From assembly GCF_007991455.1 (NCBI RefSeq), contig NZ_BJYJ01000018.1, positions 30,440-94,439 on the forward strand: DNA of 64,000 nt, written 5' to 3'. Shown in pieces: positions 42,285-50,197 of the stretch. The translations under genes were made by a program, and so were the position numbers. The stretch comes from Chryseobacterium hagamense (lineage in GTDB: Bacteria; Bacteroidota; Bacteroidia; Flavobacteriales; Weeksellaceae). The notes under the pieces are model-generated. The model was not told the DNA's origin. It worked only from the letters and a program-made list of their open reading frames with translations, and did no database searches. Each line of letters opens with the position of its first letter. The stretch's first letter is position 1.

Positions 42285-43016
42285 ATGAATATATTAAGCC
42301 AAGAAGAGTGTCAGATTGCGATTGCGGAATGGGCAAACTGCTGTGCAGATTATGAGATGATCAAAAAAATGATCCCGACCAACTATGTTTTTATTTTTGA
42401 TGCTTCGGAGATCGAATGGATGAAGCGCGAAAATAAAAACAGTGACTTCTGTACACAGATAGGGATTTTCCAGGGAACGCTGATTGCCATCCTTTATCCT
42501 ATGGATGCAGAAGGGCGTCAGGTTCGTATCGATAATTATGCTTACAGTACGTTACAGGAACTGCAGCAGGATCTGAGACTGATGGAAACTGCGCAGTATA
42601 CCCTTGTGAAAAATGCCGTTCTTTCCAAAGATCTCAGAACGATCGACGATAATTCCGACATGTCATTTCCCGTTTCAGGAAAACCGATGCTGCCTCAGGA
42701 TAAAGCGCTTACAGCAATCGAATCTTGGAGGGATGAAGCCATGCTCTGGTTCTACAGGGAGTGCAGCGAGTTTAGCGGAAGCCGTATTTTCAGAAGATTC
42801 TATGTGCCTTCCCAGGACCTTATCCCTTCCAAGCCGGGCCTTACGCATATTGTCTGTTCGTTCGGACTGAAGTTCTCCGATATTTATCAGCGTATGTTGC
42901 CAACCCTTATTTTTATTTCCTTTTACAAGGATCTGGAAAATAACGGAAGCATTGAAAAAATTTCCAATACCTATGACTGGTCGCAGGCTTGTCCGCCGTC
43001 TTGTTATAGTATATAA
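42285..43016 (+). CDS. Hypothetical protein, family not recognised
   Basis: 243 residues from the ATG at 42285; a GTG at 42276 would add three residues (MKK). No signal peptide or membrane segment. It is acidic and mixed alpha/beta, with a Cys-rich end DWSQACPPSCYSI. The middle segment WFYRECSEFSGSRIFRRFYV shares the short run R-E-C-S-E-F-S-G with the DUF2235 protein 3 kb downstream, which may be chance. It lies 21 bases before the membrane-protein gene that precedes the histidine kinase, so it may belong to the same transcript. Confidence 0.65.
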   Translation: MNILSQEECQIAIAEWANCCADYEMIKKMIPTNYVFIFDASEIEWMKRENKNSDFCTQIGIFQGTLIAILYPMDAEGRQVRIDNYAYSTLQELQQDLRLMETAQYTLVKNAVLSKDLRTIDDNSDMSFPVSGKPMLPQDKALTAIESWRDEAMLWFYRECSEFSGSRIFRRFYVPSQDLIPSKPGLTHIVCSFGLKFSDIYQRMLPTLIFISFYKDLENNGSIEKISNTYDWSQACPPSCYSI

Positions 43017-43037
43017 TTAATAAACCGATTCTATATT

Positions 43038-43646
43038 GTGGATATTTCCGAGATCATACTTTATGTTAATAACATTTTACTCGTAATTTGTTTGTTCGTT
43101 GGAATTATAAAATACAGGTCTTTTAAAAATGCAGAAAAATGGTATGTTTATTATATCATTTTTCTTTTTTTAATCGAGAGTGCCGTTAAAATAGCCATTC
43201 ATGTATTTCATGCTAAAGAACTGAATCATATCTTTCCGTATTATGTTTCCGGTGAGCTTCTGCTGCTGGGCACGCTTTTTATCCGCAAACTGAACCTTTC
43301 GGCCTATCTTTATATTCCGCTGGCTGTAATGGCGGGCTTCTTTCTGCTGAATAACGATATCGTCGTGAATGAAACAAAAAAAGTAATTTCCAGCATCGTC
43401 ATCATCTGTTTTGCAGGGTATGCACTGCTGATGGAAATCAACAACCCGAAGATCAACGCCCGCTTCATCATTGCCGACAGCCTTATTTTCCTTTACTATG
43501 CCATGTCGGTATTTATGTTTTTCGTGCTCCGGCAGCTGGCTGATTTTAAAATGGAGGAGGCCAATATGATATGGAATGTAAACAATCTCCTGTGCAGCCT
43601 TTTATATGTCTCACTTATTTATACTTTTTTAAAATTAAAGAAATAA
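43038..43646 (+). CDS. Hypothetical multi-pass membrane protein
   Basis: 202 residues from a GTG start at 43038, with six or seven hydrophobic segments (for example 4-22, 34-53, 63-80, 85-103, 115-132, 140-165, 178-198). No known motif. It directly precedes the histidine kinase, whose start region overlaps or abuts its stop. This arrangement is common for two-component systems of Bacteroidota, where such a protein could act as the membrane input. That role is inferred. Confidence 0.75.
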   Translation: MDISEIILYVNNILLVICLFVGIIKYRSFKNAEKWYVYYIIFLFLIESAVKIAIHVFHAKELNHIFPYYVSGELLLLGTLFIRKLNLSAYLYIPLAVMAGFFLLNNDIVVNETKKVISSIVIICFAGYALLMEINNPKINARFIIADSLIFLYYAMSVFMFFVLRQLADFKMEEANMIWNVNNLLCSLLYVSLIYTFLKLKK

Positions 43647-43672
43647 CGTTAAATACCACCTTCTTCATTGCA

Positions 43673-44428
43673 TTGGTTGTTGTTATGGCAATCATCATGT
43701 CTTTTATTCTGCTGGCCTACCGGAGTTTTATCCGGAGAATCATCAAAGAAAAAAATGCACAATATGAAGCGGAAGTTCAGTATCAGAAAAAACTGGTTTT
43801 AGAAAACATCAGGGCCCAGGAAGAAGAGCGGAAGAGAATTGCCGTCATGATCCACGACGATATCGGAAACCGCCTGAATATCCTTTCGCTGTGGCTGAAT
43901 AATCTTGATACGAAAGGGGACGAACTCATAAAAAAAAATATTAACACTCAGATGTCTTCGCTGATTGATTCGGCAAGAAGCATTTCCCACTCCTTATATC
44001 CGGTGAATCTGGAATCGGTAGGGCTGGTGCTGTATATTGAAGAACTGATTGCCAATCTGGCCGGAAGGATCAATATTTCACTGAATGTAAGCCCGAAATT
44101 TCAGAAGAAAGAAATTTTTGCCGAAGTTCAGCTATACAGGATCATCCAGGAGTTTACCACCAATGTGCTCAAGCATTCGGAAGCAACCCGGGTCTGGATC
44201 TATATTAAAGACCATAGCACGCATCTTGCCGTCGTTATTTCGGATAACGGGAAAAGTTTTGAATATGAAGAGGTGAAAAAAGGGATGGGCATCAAGAATA
44301 TCGAGTCCCGGATAAAATCGATGAATGCGGCACACAAGTGGAAAAATGTGTTAGGACAGGGCAGCCGGTTAATTATTAAAATTCCATACAACAATGAATT
44401 CTCAGATCAAATTAGCATTAGTGGATGA
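43673..44428 (+). CDS. Sensor histidine kinase (HisKA_3/NarX-like)
   Basis: About 251 residues if started at the TTG 43673. An ATG at 43571 would overlap the preceding gene by 76 bases with non-homologous-looking sequence, and an ATG at 43685 would cut the membrane helix short. One N-terminal helix and a coiled coil (AQYEAEVQYQKKLVLENIRA) lead to the phosphoacceptor in EEERKRIAVMIHDDIGNRLN. The ATPase has NVLKHSEATRV (N box), ISDNGKSF and GMGIKNIESRI. It has no periplasmic sensor domain, so it probably depends on a partner for input. It overlaps the regulator gene by 35 bases. Confidence 0.88.
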   Translation: MVVVMAIIMSFILLAYRSFIRRIIKEKNAQYEAEVQYQKKLVLENIRAQEEERKRIAVMIHDDIGNRLNILSLWLNNLDTKGDELIKKNINTQMSSLIDSARSISHSLYPVNLESVGLVLYIEELIANLAGRINISLNVSPKFQKKEIFAEVQLYRIIQEFTTNVLKHSEATRVWIYIKDHSTHLAVVISDNGKSFEYEEVKKGMGIKNIESRIKSMNAAHKWKNVLGQGSRLIIKIPYNNEFSDQISISG

Positions 44429-45071
44429 TGAACAGCTGATCCTTGAAGCGGTAAAAATGCTGTTGGCTTCAGAACAGGGCATCTCTGTGGTGGCCATGTC
44501 CAATAACGGACCGGATTTTTTGGAAACCCTGGAAAAGACTTCTCCTGAAGATTTTCCCGATATCGCTTTGGTAGATGTCCAGATGCTGCCGATGAACGGT
44601 TTTCAGCTGGTGGAAATACTGAAAGAGAAATATCCCCATCTTAAGATCATTATCCTTTCTTCGCATTACAAGACCACCATTTTAGGCTATATGGTGAAAC
44701 TGGGCGTATCTGCTTTCCTGCCTAAAAACTCCAACAGAAATGCTTTTATCGAAGCCATTACGATGGTTTACAAAAACGGAATCTTCTTTACCCCGGAGGA
44801 TCACCAGATGATCTTGTCCTACATGAACAGCCCCACAAAGAAAAGAACCCTTTTCGAAATGGACGATGAGCTTTCCGACCGGGAAAAAGAAGTCGTAAAA
44901 CTGATCTGCCAGGAATGCACCAACAACGAAATTGCCGAAAAGCTATACATCAGCCCGAGAACGGTAGAGAGCCACCGGCAGAGGATCGTGGAGAAGATCG
45001 GGGCAAAAAATACAGTAGGCATTGTTATTTATGCCATCATCAACAACATTTACCCGCTGGAGAGAATATGA
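44394..45071 (+). CDS. LuxR/NarL-family response regulator
   Basis: 225 residues. Receiver domain 1-125 with acidic pocket Asp11-Asp12, phosphoacceptor Asp61 in IALVDVQMLPMNG, and conserved Ser and Lys in LSSHY and FLPKNSN. The LuxR-type HTH lies at about 155-215 (LSDREKEVVKLICQECTNNE, SPRTVESHRQRI). It should be phosphorylated by the overlapping histidine kinase. Its targets are unknown; the TCCGTA/TACGGA dyads nearby are candidates only. Confidence 0.95.
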   Translation: MNSQIKLALVDDEQLILEAVKMLLASEQGISVVAMSNNGPDFLETLEKTSPEDFPDIALVDVQMLPMNGFQLVEILKEKYPHLKIIILSSHYKTTILGYMVKLGVSAFLPKNSNRNAFIEAITMVYKNGIFFTPEDHQMILSYMNSPTKKRTLFEMDDELSDREKEVVKLICQECTNNEIAEKLYISPRTVESHRQRIVEKIGAKNTVGIVIYAIINNIYPLERI

Positions 45072-45096
45072 TTCCGTAGAAATACGGAATTTTTTA
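45071..45096 (+). terminator. Hairpin after the response regulator gene (ATTCCGTA/TACGGAAT)
   Basis: Eight-pair dyad with a 4-base loop and a T-run, immediately after the stop. It probably acts as a terminator, but the same core recurs at 46902-46918 without a T-run, which suggests a second role. Confidence 0.7.
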
Positions 45097-45207
45097 TTTG
45101 GTATTTTCTACGCTACCGTTCCGTTTTTTTTCATCGTTACTTTGAGGAATTCATAAAATGAAGCACTCCACTACCATTATGGAGAACAGATAAAACCACA
45201 AAGTGAA

Positions 45208-46557
45208 ATGAATTATAACATCATCTCTGTCGGCGTTTTTTTCGACGGCACCGGCAACAACGGACCCAATACCGCTTCCCTTCGGAAGCCTGACAAAAAT
45301 AATGAAAGCTACTACGGTGAATTTACCAATATCTATAAATTATTCAGTCTTTTCAACGGTGATGAAAAAATTTACATAGAAGGAATAGGAACCGCTACCG
45401 GATCCGGGGACAACGATTTCGCAATCGCTACCTGCAAAAACCCTTCTGGAACTTCCGGGTACTCTTCGGAAGATAAGCTGGAAAAAGCATTTTCTTTTGC
45501 CAGGAAGCTGCTTTCCGGTGAGCCGGCGGAATATCATTTCTACATATACGGATTCAGCCGCGGCGCAATGCTGGCCAGGCATTTCTGCTACGAGCTGCTG
45601 AGGGAATGTTCGGAATTCTCAGGCCATCATATAAAAGTGAAATTTCTTGGGGTTTTTGATACCGTGGAATCGGCAGCTTTCAGCAATTATGAGGTGACGG
45701 TACTGCAACAGACAGAAAGAGCATTGCATATCTGTGCGTTGCACGAATGCCGTTTCTTTTTTCCGCTTACCGGTCTGTCTGAAGATGCAAAGGAAAGAAG
45801 CGACTCCCGTTTTATAACGCAACATTCGGAATGGAAAGAGATTTTCGTTCCCGGAGCGCACGCCGATGTGGGAGGAGGGTACCTGGAAGGATCACAGTCG
45901 GTGTATGTTTCCCCCGCCTTTACGGAAAACCGGGAACTTTTTCATTATATGGAAAGCATCAGGGCTGCCATGGAGGATGAAAGGGGAAATAAAATATGGG
46001 ATGATCTGCTTAGTGATTACGGATTGGACGACGATGGGATCTCGTTACAGGCTTATATCGCCAAAGAATGGGTGTATAACGAACTGCCCAAAGTATACGG
46101 ACAGCTGATGATCGCTGAAACCAATACTAAAAACAAGGTTTTCCGTACCGATTTCAGCCAGTCGGATTTTGAGATCGACCCCTGCGAACATCCCTGCCTT
46201 ATTGAGTTGTCTGAAGCCCTGCAAGACTATGTTCAAACCCTTTCGCCTGATGCGAAGCCGGTTTACCACTATTCCATGCTGTCGGATTACATCCATATTT
46301 CGGCCAATTTCGGGCTGTACCATGCAGCACTGTTACAGCATCCTAAAGGGACTGCTTATGCGGAGTTCATCAACAACGGACTGAATGTCCCTGGCCATTC
46401 CAATGATGATCATGATAAAAACGGAGCCCGGCTGCAATCGGAAATCCACCACATCGAAGATTCTTTTGTGGATTACGCATACGGAACCAACATTCCGAAT
46501 AACGATCATTGGAGCCGTACAATTCTAATGAAAGAAAGTCTTTACAATAAATGTTAG
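45208..46557 (+). CDS. DUF2235 domain protein, type VI lipase effector-like (Tle) hydrolase
   Basis: 449 residues, no signal peptide. N-terminal SVGVFFDGTGNN and the nucleophile elbow YGFSRGAMLARHF (about 115-127, G-x-S-x-G) match DUF2235 alpha/beta hydrolases, as does GAHADVGGGYLEGS (about 217-231) with the catalytic-type Asp. Many are phospholipase effectors of type VI secretion systems. No T6SS structural gene, PAAR or immunity gene is adjacent, so it is either an orphan effector or a cytoplasmic lipase. A strong terminator follows. Confidence 0.85.
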   Translation: MNYNIISVGVFFDGTGNNGPNTASLRKPDKNNESYYGEFTNIYKLFSLFNGDEKIYIEGIGTATGSGDNDFAIATCKNPSGTSGYSSEDKLEKAFSFARKLLSGEPAEYHFYIYGFSRGAMLARHFCYELLRECSEFSGHHIKVKFLGVFDTVESAAFSNYEVTVLQQTERALHICALHECRFFFPLTGLSEDAKERSDSRFITQHSEWKEIFVPGAHADVGGGYLEGSQSVYVSPAFTENRELFHYMESIRAAMEDERGNKIWDDLLSDYGLDDDGISLQAYIAKEWVYNELPKVYGQLMIAETNTKNKVFRTDFSQSDFEIDPCEHPCLIELSEALQDYVQTLSPDAKPVYHYSMLSDYIHISANFGLYHAALLQHPKGTAYAEFINNGLNVPGHSNDDHDKNGARLQSEIHHIEDSFVDYAYGTNIPNNDHWSRTILMKESLYNKC

Positions 46558-46584
46558 TACTTTTTCAGTTTTAAATTTAGGTGT

Positions 46585-46613
46585 AGAGCTGCCGCTTTTG
46601 GCAGCTCTTTTTT
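46585..46613 (+). terminator. Terminator of the DUF2235 gene
   Basis: AGAGCTGCC / GGCAGCTCT stem with a 6-base loop and a T-run. Confidence 0.9.
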
Positions 46614-46667
46614 ATTGTGTCCGGATTCCTGAAAATAAGGTGAGCCAAAGCGGAAATCAGTTTGAAC

Positions 46668-46709
46668 GGCTGGAAGGAGGAAGCTGGATGCCGGAAGTTA
46701 TCTTGTCAA
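46668..46709 (+). repeat. Dispersed intergenic repeat, third copy
   Basis: Same core as in blocks A and B: GGCTGGAAG..GGAAGCTGGATGCCGGAAGTTatCTTGTCA. The flanking parts of the blocks are not conserved here. Confidence 0.65.
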
Positions 46710-46901
46710 TATTTGGATATTCAATTGATTGTATGTTGAATTTAAAAGGAAAGCTATTTAAATCCGGTCAGTACTGAATGGAATTTATTGCGATCGAAAT
46801 TCCATTGGTTAAAGGCATTTTGTCCCGGCATTTGACAACGTTCGTTAAAAGCGTCTTTTATACAACCCTGATAATTTAGCCTTAATCTCAGCCTCCGTCT
46901 G

Positions 46902-46931
46902 CTCCGTAAAAATACGGAACGGGAAATTTGG
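46902..46931 (+). promoter_or_regulatory. TCCGTA-N4-TACGGA dyad followed by ATTTGGT
   Basis: TCCGTAAAAATACGGAA, then 6 bases, then ATTTGGT. The same arrangement occurs after the response regulator gene (TCCGTAGAAATACGGAA at 45073-45089, then ATTTGGT). Confidence 0.4.
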
Positions 46932-47013
46932 TTATAAGTACGGTACCTGATCAGCTGTATTTTCCTGATTTTTGTCTCATTCAAACTTATAAGCGTATAA
47001 GTTTCCCCCCCGT

Positions 47014-47042
47014 AGAGCCGCTTTTGTAAGCGGCTCTTTTTC
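47014..47042 (+). terminator. Terminator-like hairpin with no upstream gene
   Basis: Ten-pair stem AGAGCCGCTT / AAGCGGCTCT, 4-base loop, T-run. The previous terminator is 400 bases upstream and nothing coding lies between. Confidence 0.8.
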
Positions 47043-47068
47043 TTTATCCTGAATTGCTTTATTTTCCG

Positions 47069-47076
47069 TATTTTTG
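47069..47076 (+). promoter_or_regulatory. Putative -7 box (TATTTTTG) for the ABC-F gene
   Basis: Consensus match 42 bases before the ATG. Confidence 0.55.
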
Positions 47077-47118
47077 CACCCGGAAATTCATTATTCATAT
47101 TAATCATTATTTTAAGAC

Positions 47119-49050
47119 ATGCTTTCGGTTCAAGGTTTAGGATTACATCACTCAGGAAACTATCTGTTTCAAAACGTCAATTTTACAATCAAAAAAGATG
47201 ATAAAATTGGTTTGGTCGGTAAAAACGGAGCCGGAAAATCCACTTTGCTGAAGATGCTTTCCGGAGAAATCACGTTTTACGAAGGAAACGTTGTTCCCGA
47301 AGGAAGCATTACCATCGGCTTCCTGAAACAGGATCTCGATTTTGTGAAAGGAAGAACGGTATGGGATGAAACCATGCAGGCCTTTGAGCAGATCAATGCA
47401 TGGAAGGAAGAACTGGAGGAAGTCAACCACCAGATGACGGTAAGAACCGACTATGAAAGCGATTCTTATACGGACCTGATCAATAAAATGACCGAACTTA
47501 ATGATCTCCTGATGCATCATGATGCCTATAACCTGGAAGGGGATATCGAGAAAGTCCTGTTCGGATTAGGTTTTAAAGCCGATGATTTCCGGAAAATTAC
47601 CGACGAATTTTCGGGAGGCTGGAGAATGAGGATCGAACTGGCGAAGCTGCTGCTTCAGAAAAACGACCTGATGCTTCTCGATGAGCCTACCAACCACCTG
47701 GATATGGAATCCATCATCTGGCTGGAAAACTTCCTGAAAGACTATCCGGGGGCAATTGTCCTAGTGAGTCACGATAAACAGTTCATGACTGCCGTCTGCA
47801 ACCGTACTTTTGATGTGAACAACCGGAAAGTCGACGATTATAAAGCCAATTATTCCAAATACCTCGTTATGCGTGAGGACCGCCGCGAAAAACTGATCCA
47901 GGCTAAAAAGAACCAGGATGCGGAGATCAAGCAGATGGAGGATAACATCAACAAATTCCGTGCGAGTGCCACCAAAGCTTCTTTTGCCCAGTCATTGATC
48001 AAGAAACTGGATAAGATCGAGCGGATTGAAGTGGATAACGAAGACGTTTCCAAATTCAACATCCGTTTCGTACAGTCGGTGGTTCCGGGGAAGGTAATTT
48101 TTGAGGCGGAAAACCTTGGAAAAGCGTATGGTGAAAAACGGATCTTTGATGATGTGGATTTTATTGTTCAGCGGGGCGACCGGATTGCATTGCTGGGACA
48201 GAACGGGCAGGGAAAAACCACCCTGGCGAAAATCCTGGCCGGCGATATCAAAGACTATTCAGGGCACTGGAACCTGGGGCACAACGTCAACATCGGGTAT
48301 TTTGCCCAGAACCAGGAAGAAGTTCTGACTCCGAATAAAACCGTTCAGGAAGAAGCGGAGGATGCCGCAACGGAAGAAACAAGACCAAGGGTCCGTGATC
48401 TTTTAGGATCTTTCCTGTTCCAGGGAGAAGCGGTGAATAAAAAGACGAAAGTACTTTCCGGAGGGGAGCGAAACCGTCTCGCCCTTTGTAAATTGCTGCT
48501 GCGTCCGTTCAATACCCTGATTATGGATGAGCCGACCAACCACCTGGATATCCAGTCCAAAGAAATCATCAAGCTCGCTTTACAGAAATTCGAAGGGACG
48601 CTGATCGTCATTTCGCACGACCGGGAATTCCTGCAGGGCCTTTGTGACAAAATCTACGAATTCCGTGACGGGAAGATGAAAGAATTCTTAGGCGATATCA
48701 ACGAATATCTTGAATTCAGGCAAAAGGAATCGATCCGTGAAATTTCGGCTGAAAAGGCAAAACTTCACACCGAAGTTCCAAAGGCTGAAGTGAAAAAAGC
48801 GGAAGAAAAACCTGCTGTTAAGAGCGAACCGTCTGCAACGATCGTAAGTAAAGAACAGAAAAATATCCAGAATAAAATTAAAAAGGTAGAAGAAAAAATT
48901 TCCGAACTGGAAACAAAGGTAGAGGAATTTGAAGCTTCCTTTACCAAGGAAAATCCATCTGAAGAAACCCTGGAAACATATAATAAAACCAAAGAAGAAC
49001 TGGAGCTGGCTCTTGAGGAATGGGAATATTTAGGATCTCAGCTGAACTGA
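47119..49050 (+). CDS. ABC-F family ATP-binding protein
   Basis: 643 residues with two ATPase domains and no membrane part. First domain: Walker A GKNGAGKST (34-42), signature FSGGWRMR, DEPTNHLD. The interdomain linker is charged and helical (about 250-320), as in ABC-F proteins that act on the ribosome. Second domain: GQNGQGKTT near 361, signature LSGGERNR near 446, DEPTNHLD. A C-terminal Glu/Lys-rich coiled coil spans about 545-643. It is probably a housekeeping translation factor of the Uup/EttA-like group; an antibiotic-protection role cannot be excluded. Confidence 0.93.
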   Translation: MLSVQGLGLHHSGNYLFQNVNFTIKKDDKIGLVGKNGAGKSTLLKMLSGEITFYEGNVVPEGSITIGFLKQDLDFVKGRTVWDETMQAFEQINAWKEELEEVNHQMTVRTDYESDSYTDLINKMTELNDLLMHHDAYNLEGDIEKVLFGLGFKADDFRKITDEFSGGWRMRIELAKLLLQKNDLMLLDEPTNHLDMESIIWLENFLKDYPGAIVLVSHDKQFMTAVCNRTFDVNNRKVDDYKANYSKYLVMREDRREKLIQAKKNQDAEIKQMEDNINKFRASATKASFAQSLIKKLDKIERIEVDNEDVSKFNIRFVQSVVPGKVIFEAENLGKAYGEKRIFDDVDFIVQRGDRIALLGQNGQGKTTLAKILAGDIKDYSGHWNLGHNVNIGYFAQNQEEVLTPNKTVQEEAEDAATEETRPRVRDLLGSFLFQGEAVNKKTKVLSGGERNRLALCKLLLRPFNTLIMDEPTNHLDIQSKEIIKLALQKFEGTLIVISHDREFLQGLCDKIYEFRDGKMKEFLGDINEYLEFRQKESIREISAEKAKLHTEVPKAEVKKAEEKPAVKSEPSATIVSKEQKNIQNKIKKVEEKISELETKVEEFEASFTKENPSEETLETYNKTKEELELALEEWEYLGSQLN

Positions 49051-49634
49051 TTTCTTCAAACTTAGATATTCCATTTAATATTCTGATAAGGTATTAAGCT
49101 GGCTTGAAGAAATCAAAAGCGGCATCGGAATTTTTAACGCATTAGAAACATACGATGTAAGAAATGCTTTGAAAACATTTCAGAACACATGAGAAGAAAC
49201 CTCAACGAGGTTCGCCGGTTCATTATCATAAATAAAGATACCTGAGACGAAATCTAGGATTTTTATTGAAATGACCTGATTATCCGAATGATTGTCATTG
49301 CTGAGAATCTAGCCTCAAATCTTTACTGATTGTCTCTGATACTATATTTAGATGAGGATTCAACGGCAGGAGAATCAAAGGATATTTCTGCTTCGTCAAA
49401 TGCACCAAAGTATAAAAATCTTCGATTTTTATCTGATGTGTTCTAAAATATGCGCAAACCAATAAAAATCTCTCCGTGACGCATGTGTTATGACAAGGCT
49501 CAGCCATCTGCGAAAACCCGCGGGCGGCGTTTTCACCGGTTTAACGTCTTTGTAACAAAGCGGCTATCATTCAATTAAAACATTTAAGAAAACTTTAATC
49601 CTGATTTTTTAAAATATTTTTATAATTTTGAAGC
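49051..49634. other. 584-base gene-free region with small hairpins
   Basis: No gene can be supported. Two dyads were seen: ATAAAAATC/GATTTTTAT at 49412-49432 and GAAAAC/GTTTTC around a GC-rich centre at 49512-49534. The -7 box of the next gene is at the end. Confidence 0.5.
49623..49630 (+). promoter_or_regulatory. Putative -7 box (TAATTTTG) for the DUF2946-like gene
   Basis: Consensus match only 4 bases before the ATG at 49635; implies a leaderless transcript. Confidence 0.5.
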
Positions 49635-49991
49635 ATGATTTTTAAAGAAAGCAGAAATCTGAAAAATTTTATTTCCAAATTATTGTTTGGGATCTACTTT
49701 CTTGCGCTGTTTTCTCAAAACTTCCACAGCCACAGCTCGGAGGAAGTCTTTAAGAGTTTCAGCTTTAAAAAATCGGAAAATACATGGGCCAAAAACACGG
49801 CAAAAGAAAAGGCAGCCGACTGTCTGGCCTGTCATTTCTTGGCAACAGGACATACATTGGTTCCTGACGAATTCACTTTTTCTTTTGAAAATTTCACCCA
49901 TGAGGTAAAACAGCGCATTGCGATTCAGGAAAAAGTATGGTCCCAGACCAAATTTACTTTTCAGCTCCGGGGCCCTCCCGCCATTTCATAG
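49635..49991 (+). CDS. DUF2946-like small protein upstream of a TonB receptor
   Basis: 118 residues. An N-terminal hydrophobic segment (13-30) is followed by NFHSHSS, a C-L-A-C-H motif near 75-79 and the C-terminal LRGPPAIS. The H..H, CxxCH and terminal R-G/A-P-P pattern resembles DUF2946 proteins, which often accompany copper or other metal uptake genes. Metal binding is inference. It is 206 bases before the TonB-dependent receptor gene on the same strand. Confidence 0.6.
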   Translation: MIFKESRNLKNFISKLLFGIYFLALFSQNFHSHSSEEVFKSFSFKKSENTWAKNTAKEKAADCLACHFLATGHTLVPDEFTFSFENFTHEVKQRIAIQEKVWSQTKFTFQLRGPPAIS

Positions 49992-50197
49992 TCATAGATT
50001 CTTTGCAGCTTTAATTGGGTTTTAAAGTGCAGCTTTCGGGTTTGAGGTTCAAAGTGTAATGTTCAATCTTTTTTGACTTTATTATTTTGGAGATTCTTAC
50101 ATCTTAAGTCTTGCCTGACCGTATCCAATCAGCTGTTATTATTAAAATTTTTTCGAAAAAAAGTACTTGAACAAAGTACCCATCAATCTATTCAACA

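Larger units (their letters stand above)
46558..47118. other. 561-base region: two terminators, a dispersed repeat and a TCCGTA element
   Basis: Contains the DUF2235 terminator, a repeat copy, a TCCGTA/TACGGA dyad and a second terminator with no gene before it, then the ABC-F promoter. An open frame on the minus strand here shows no coding features. Confidence 0.6.

Noticed and set aside
43571..43672. ATG at 43571 as the histidine kinase start
   Set aside because: The extra N-terminus lies over the preceding gene and reads like frame shadow; a start near the membrane helix is more likely, though not proven.
46754..47107. 117-residue minus-strand open frame
   Set aside because: Basic, low-complexity composition, spans a terminator hairpin and promoter of the ABC-F gene, and shows no domain.
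49295..49507. 70-residue minus-strand open frame in the 49-kb gap
   Set aside because: No recognisable motif, no promoter or terminator fit; probably chance in AT-rich text.
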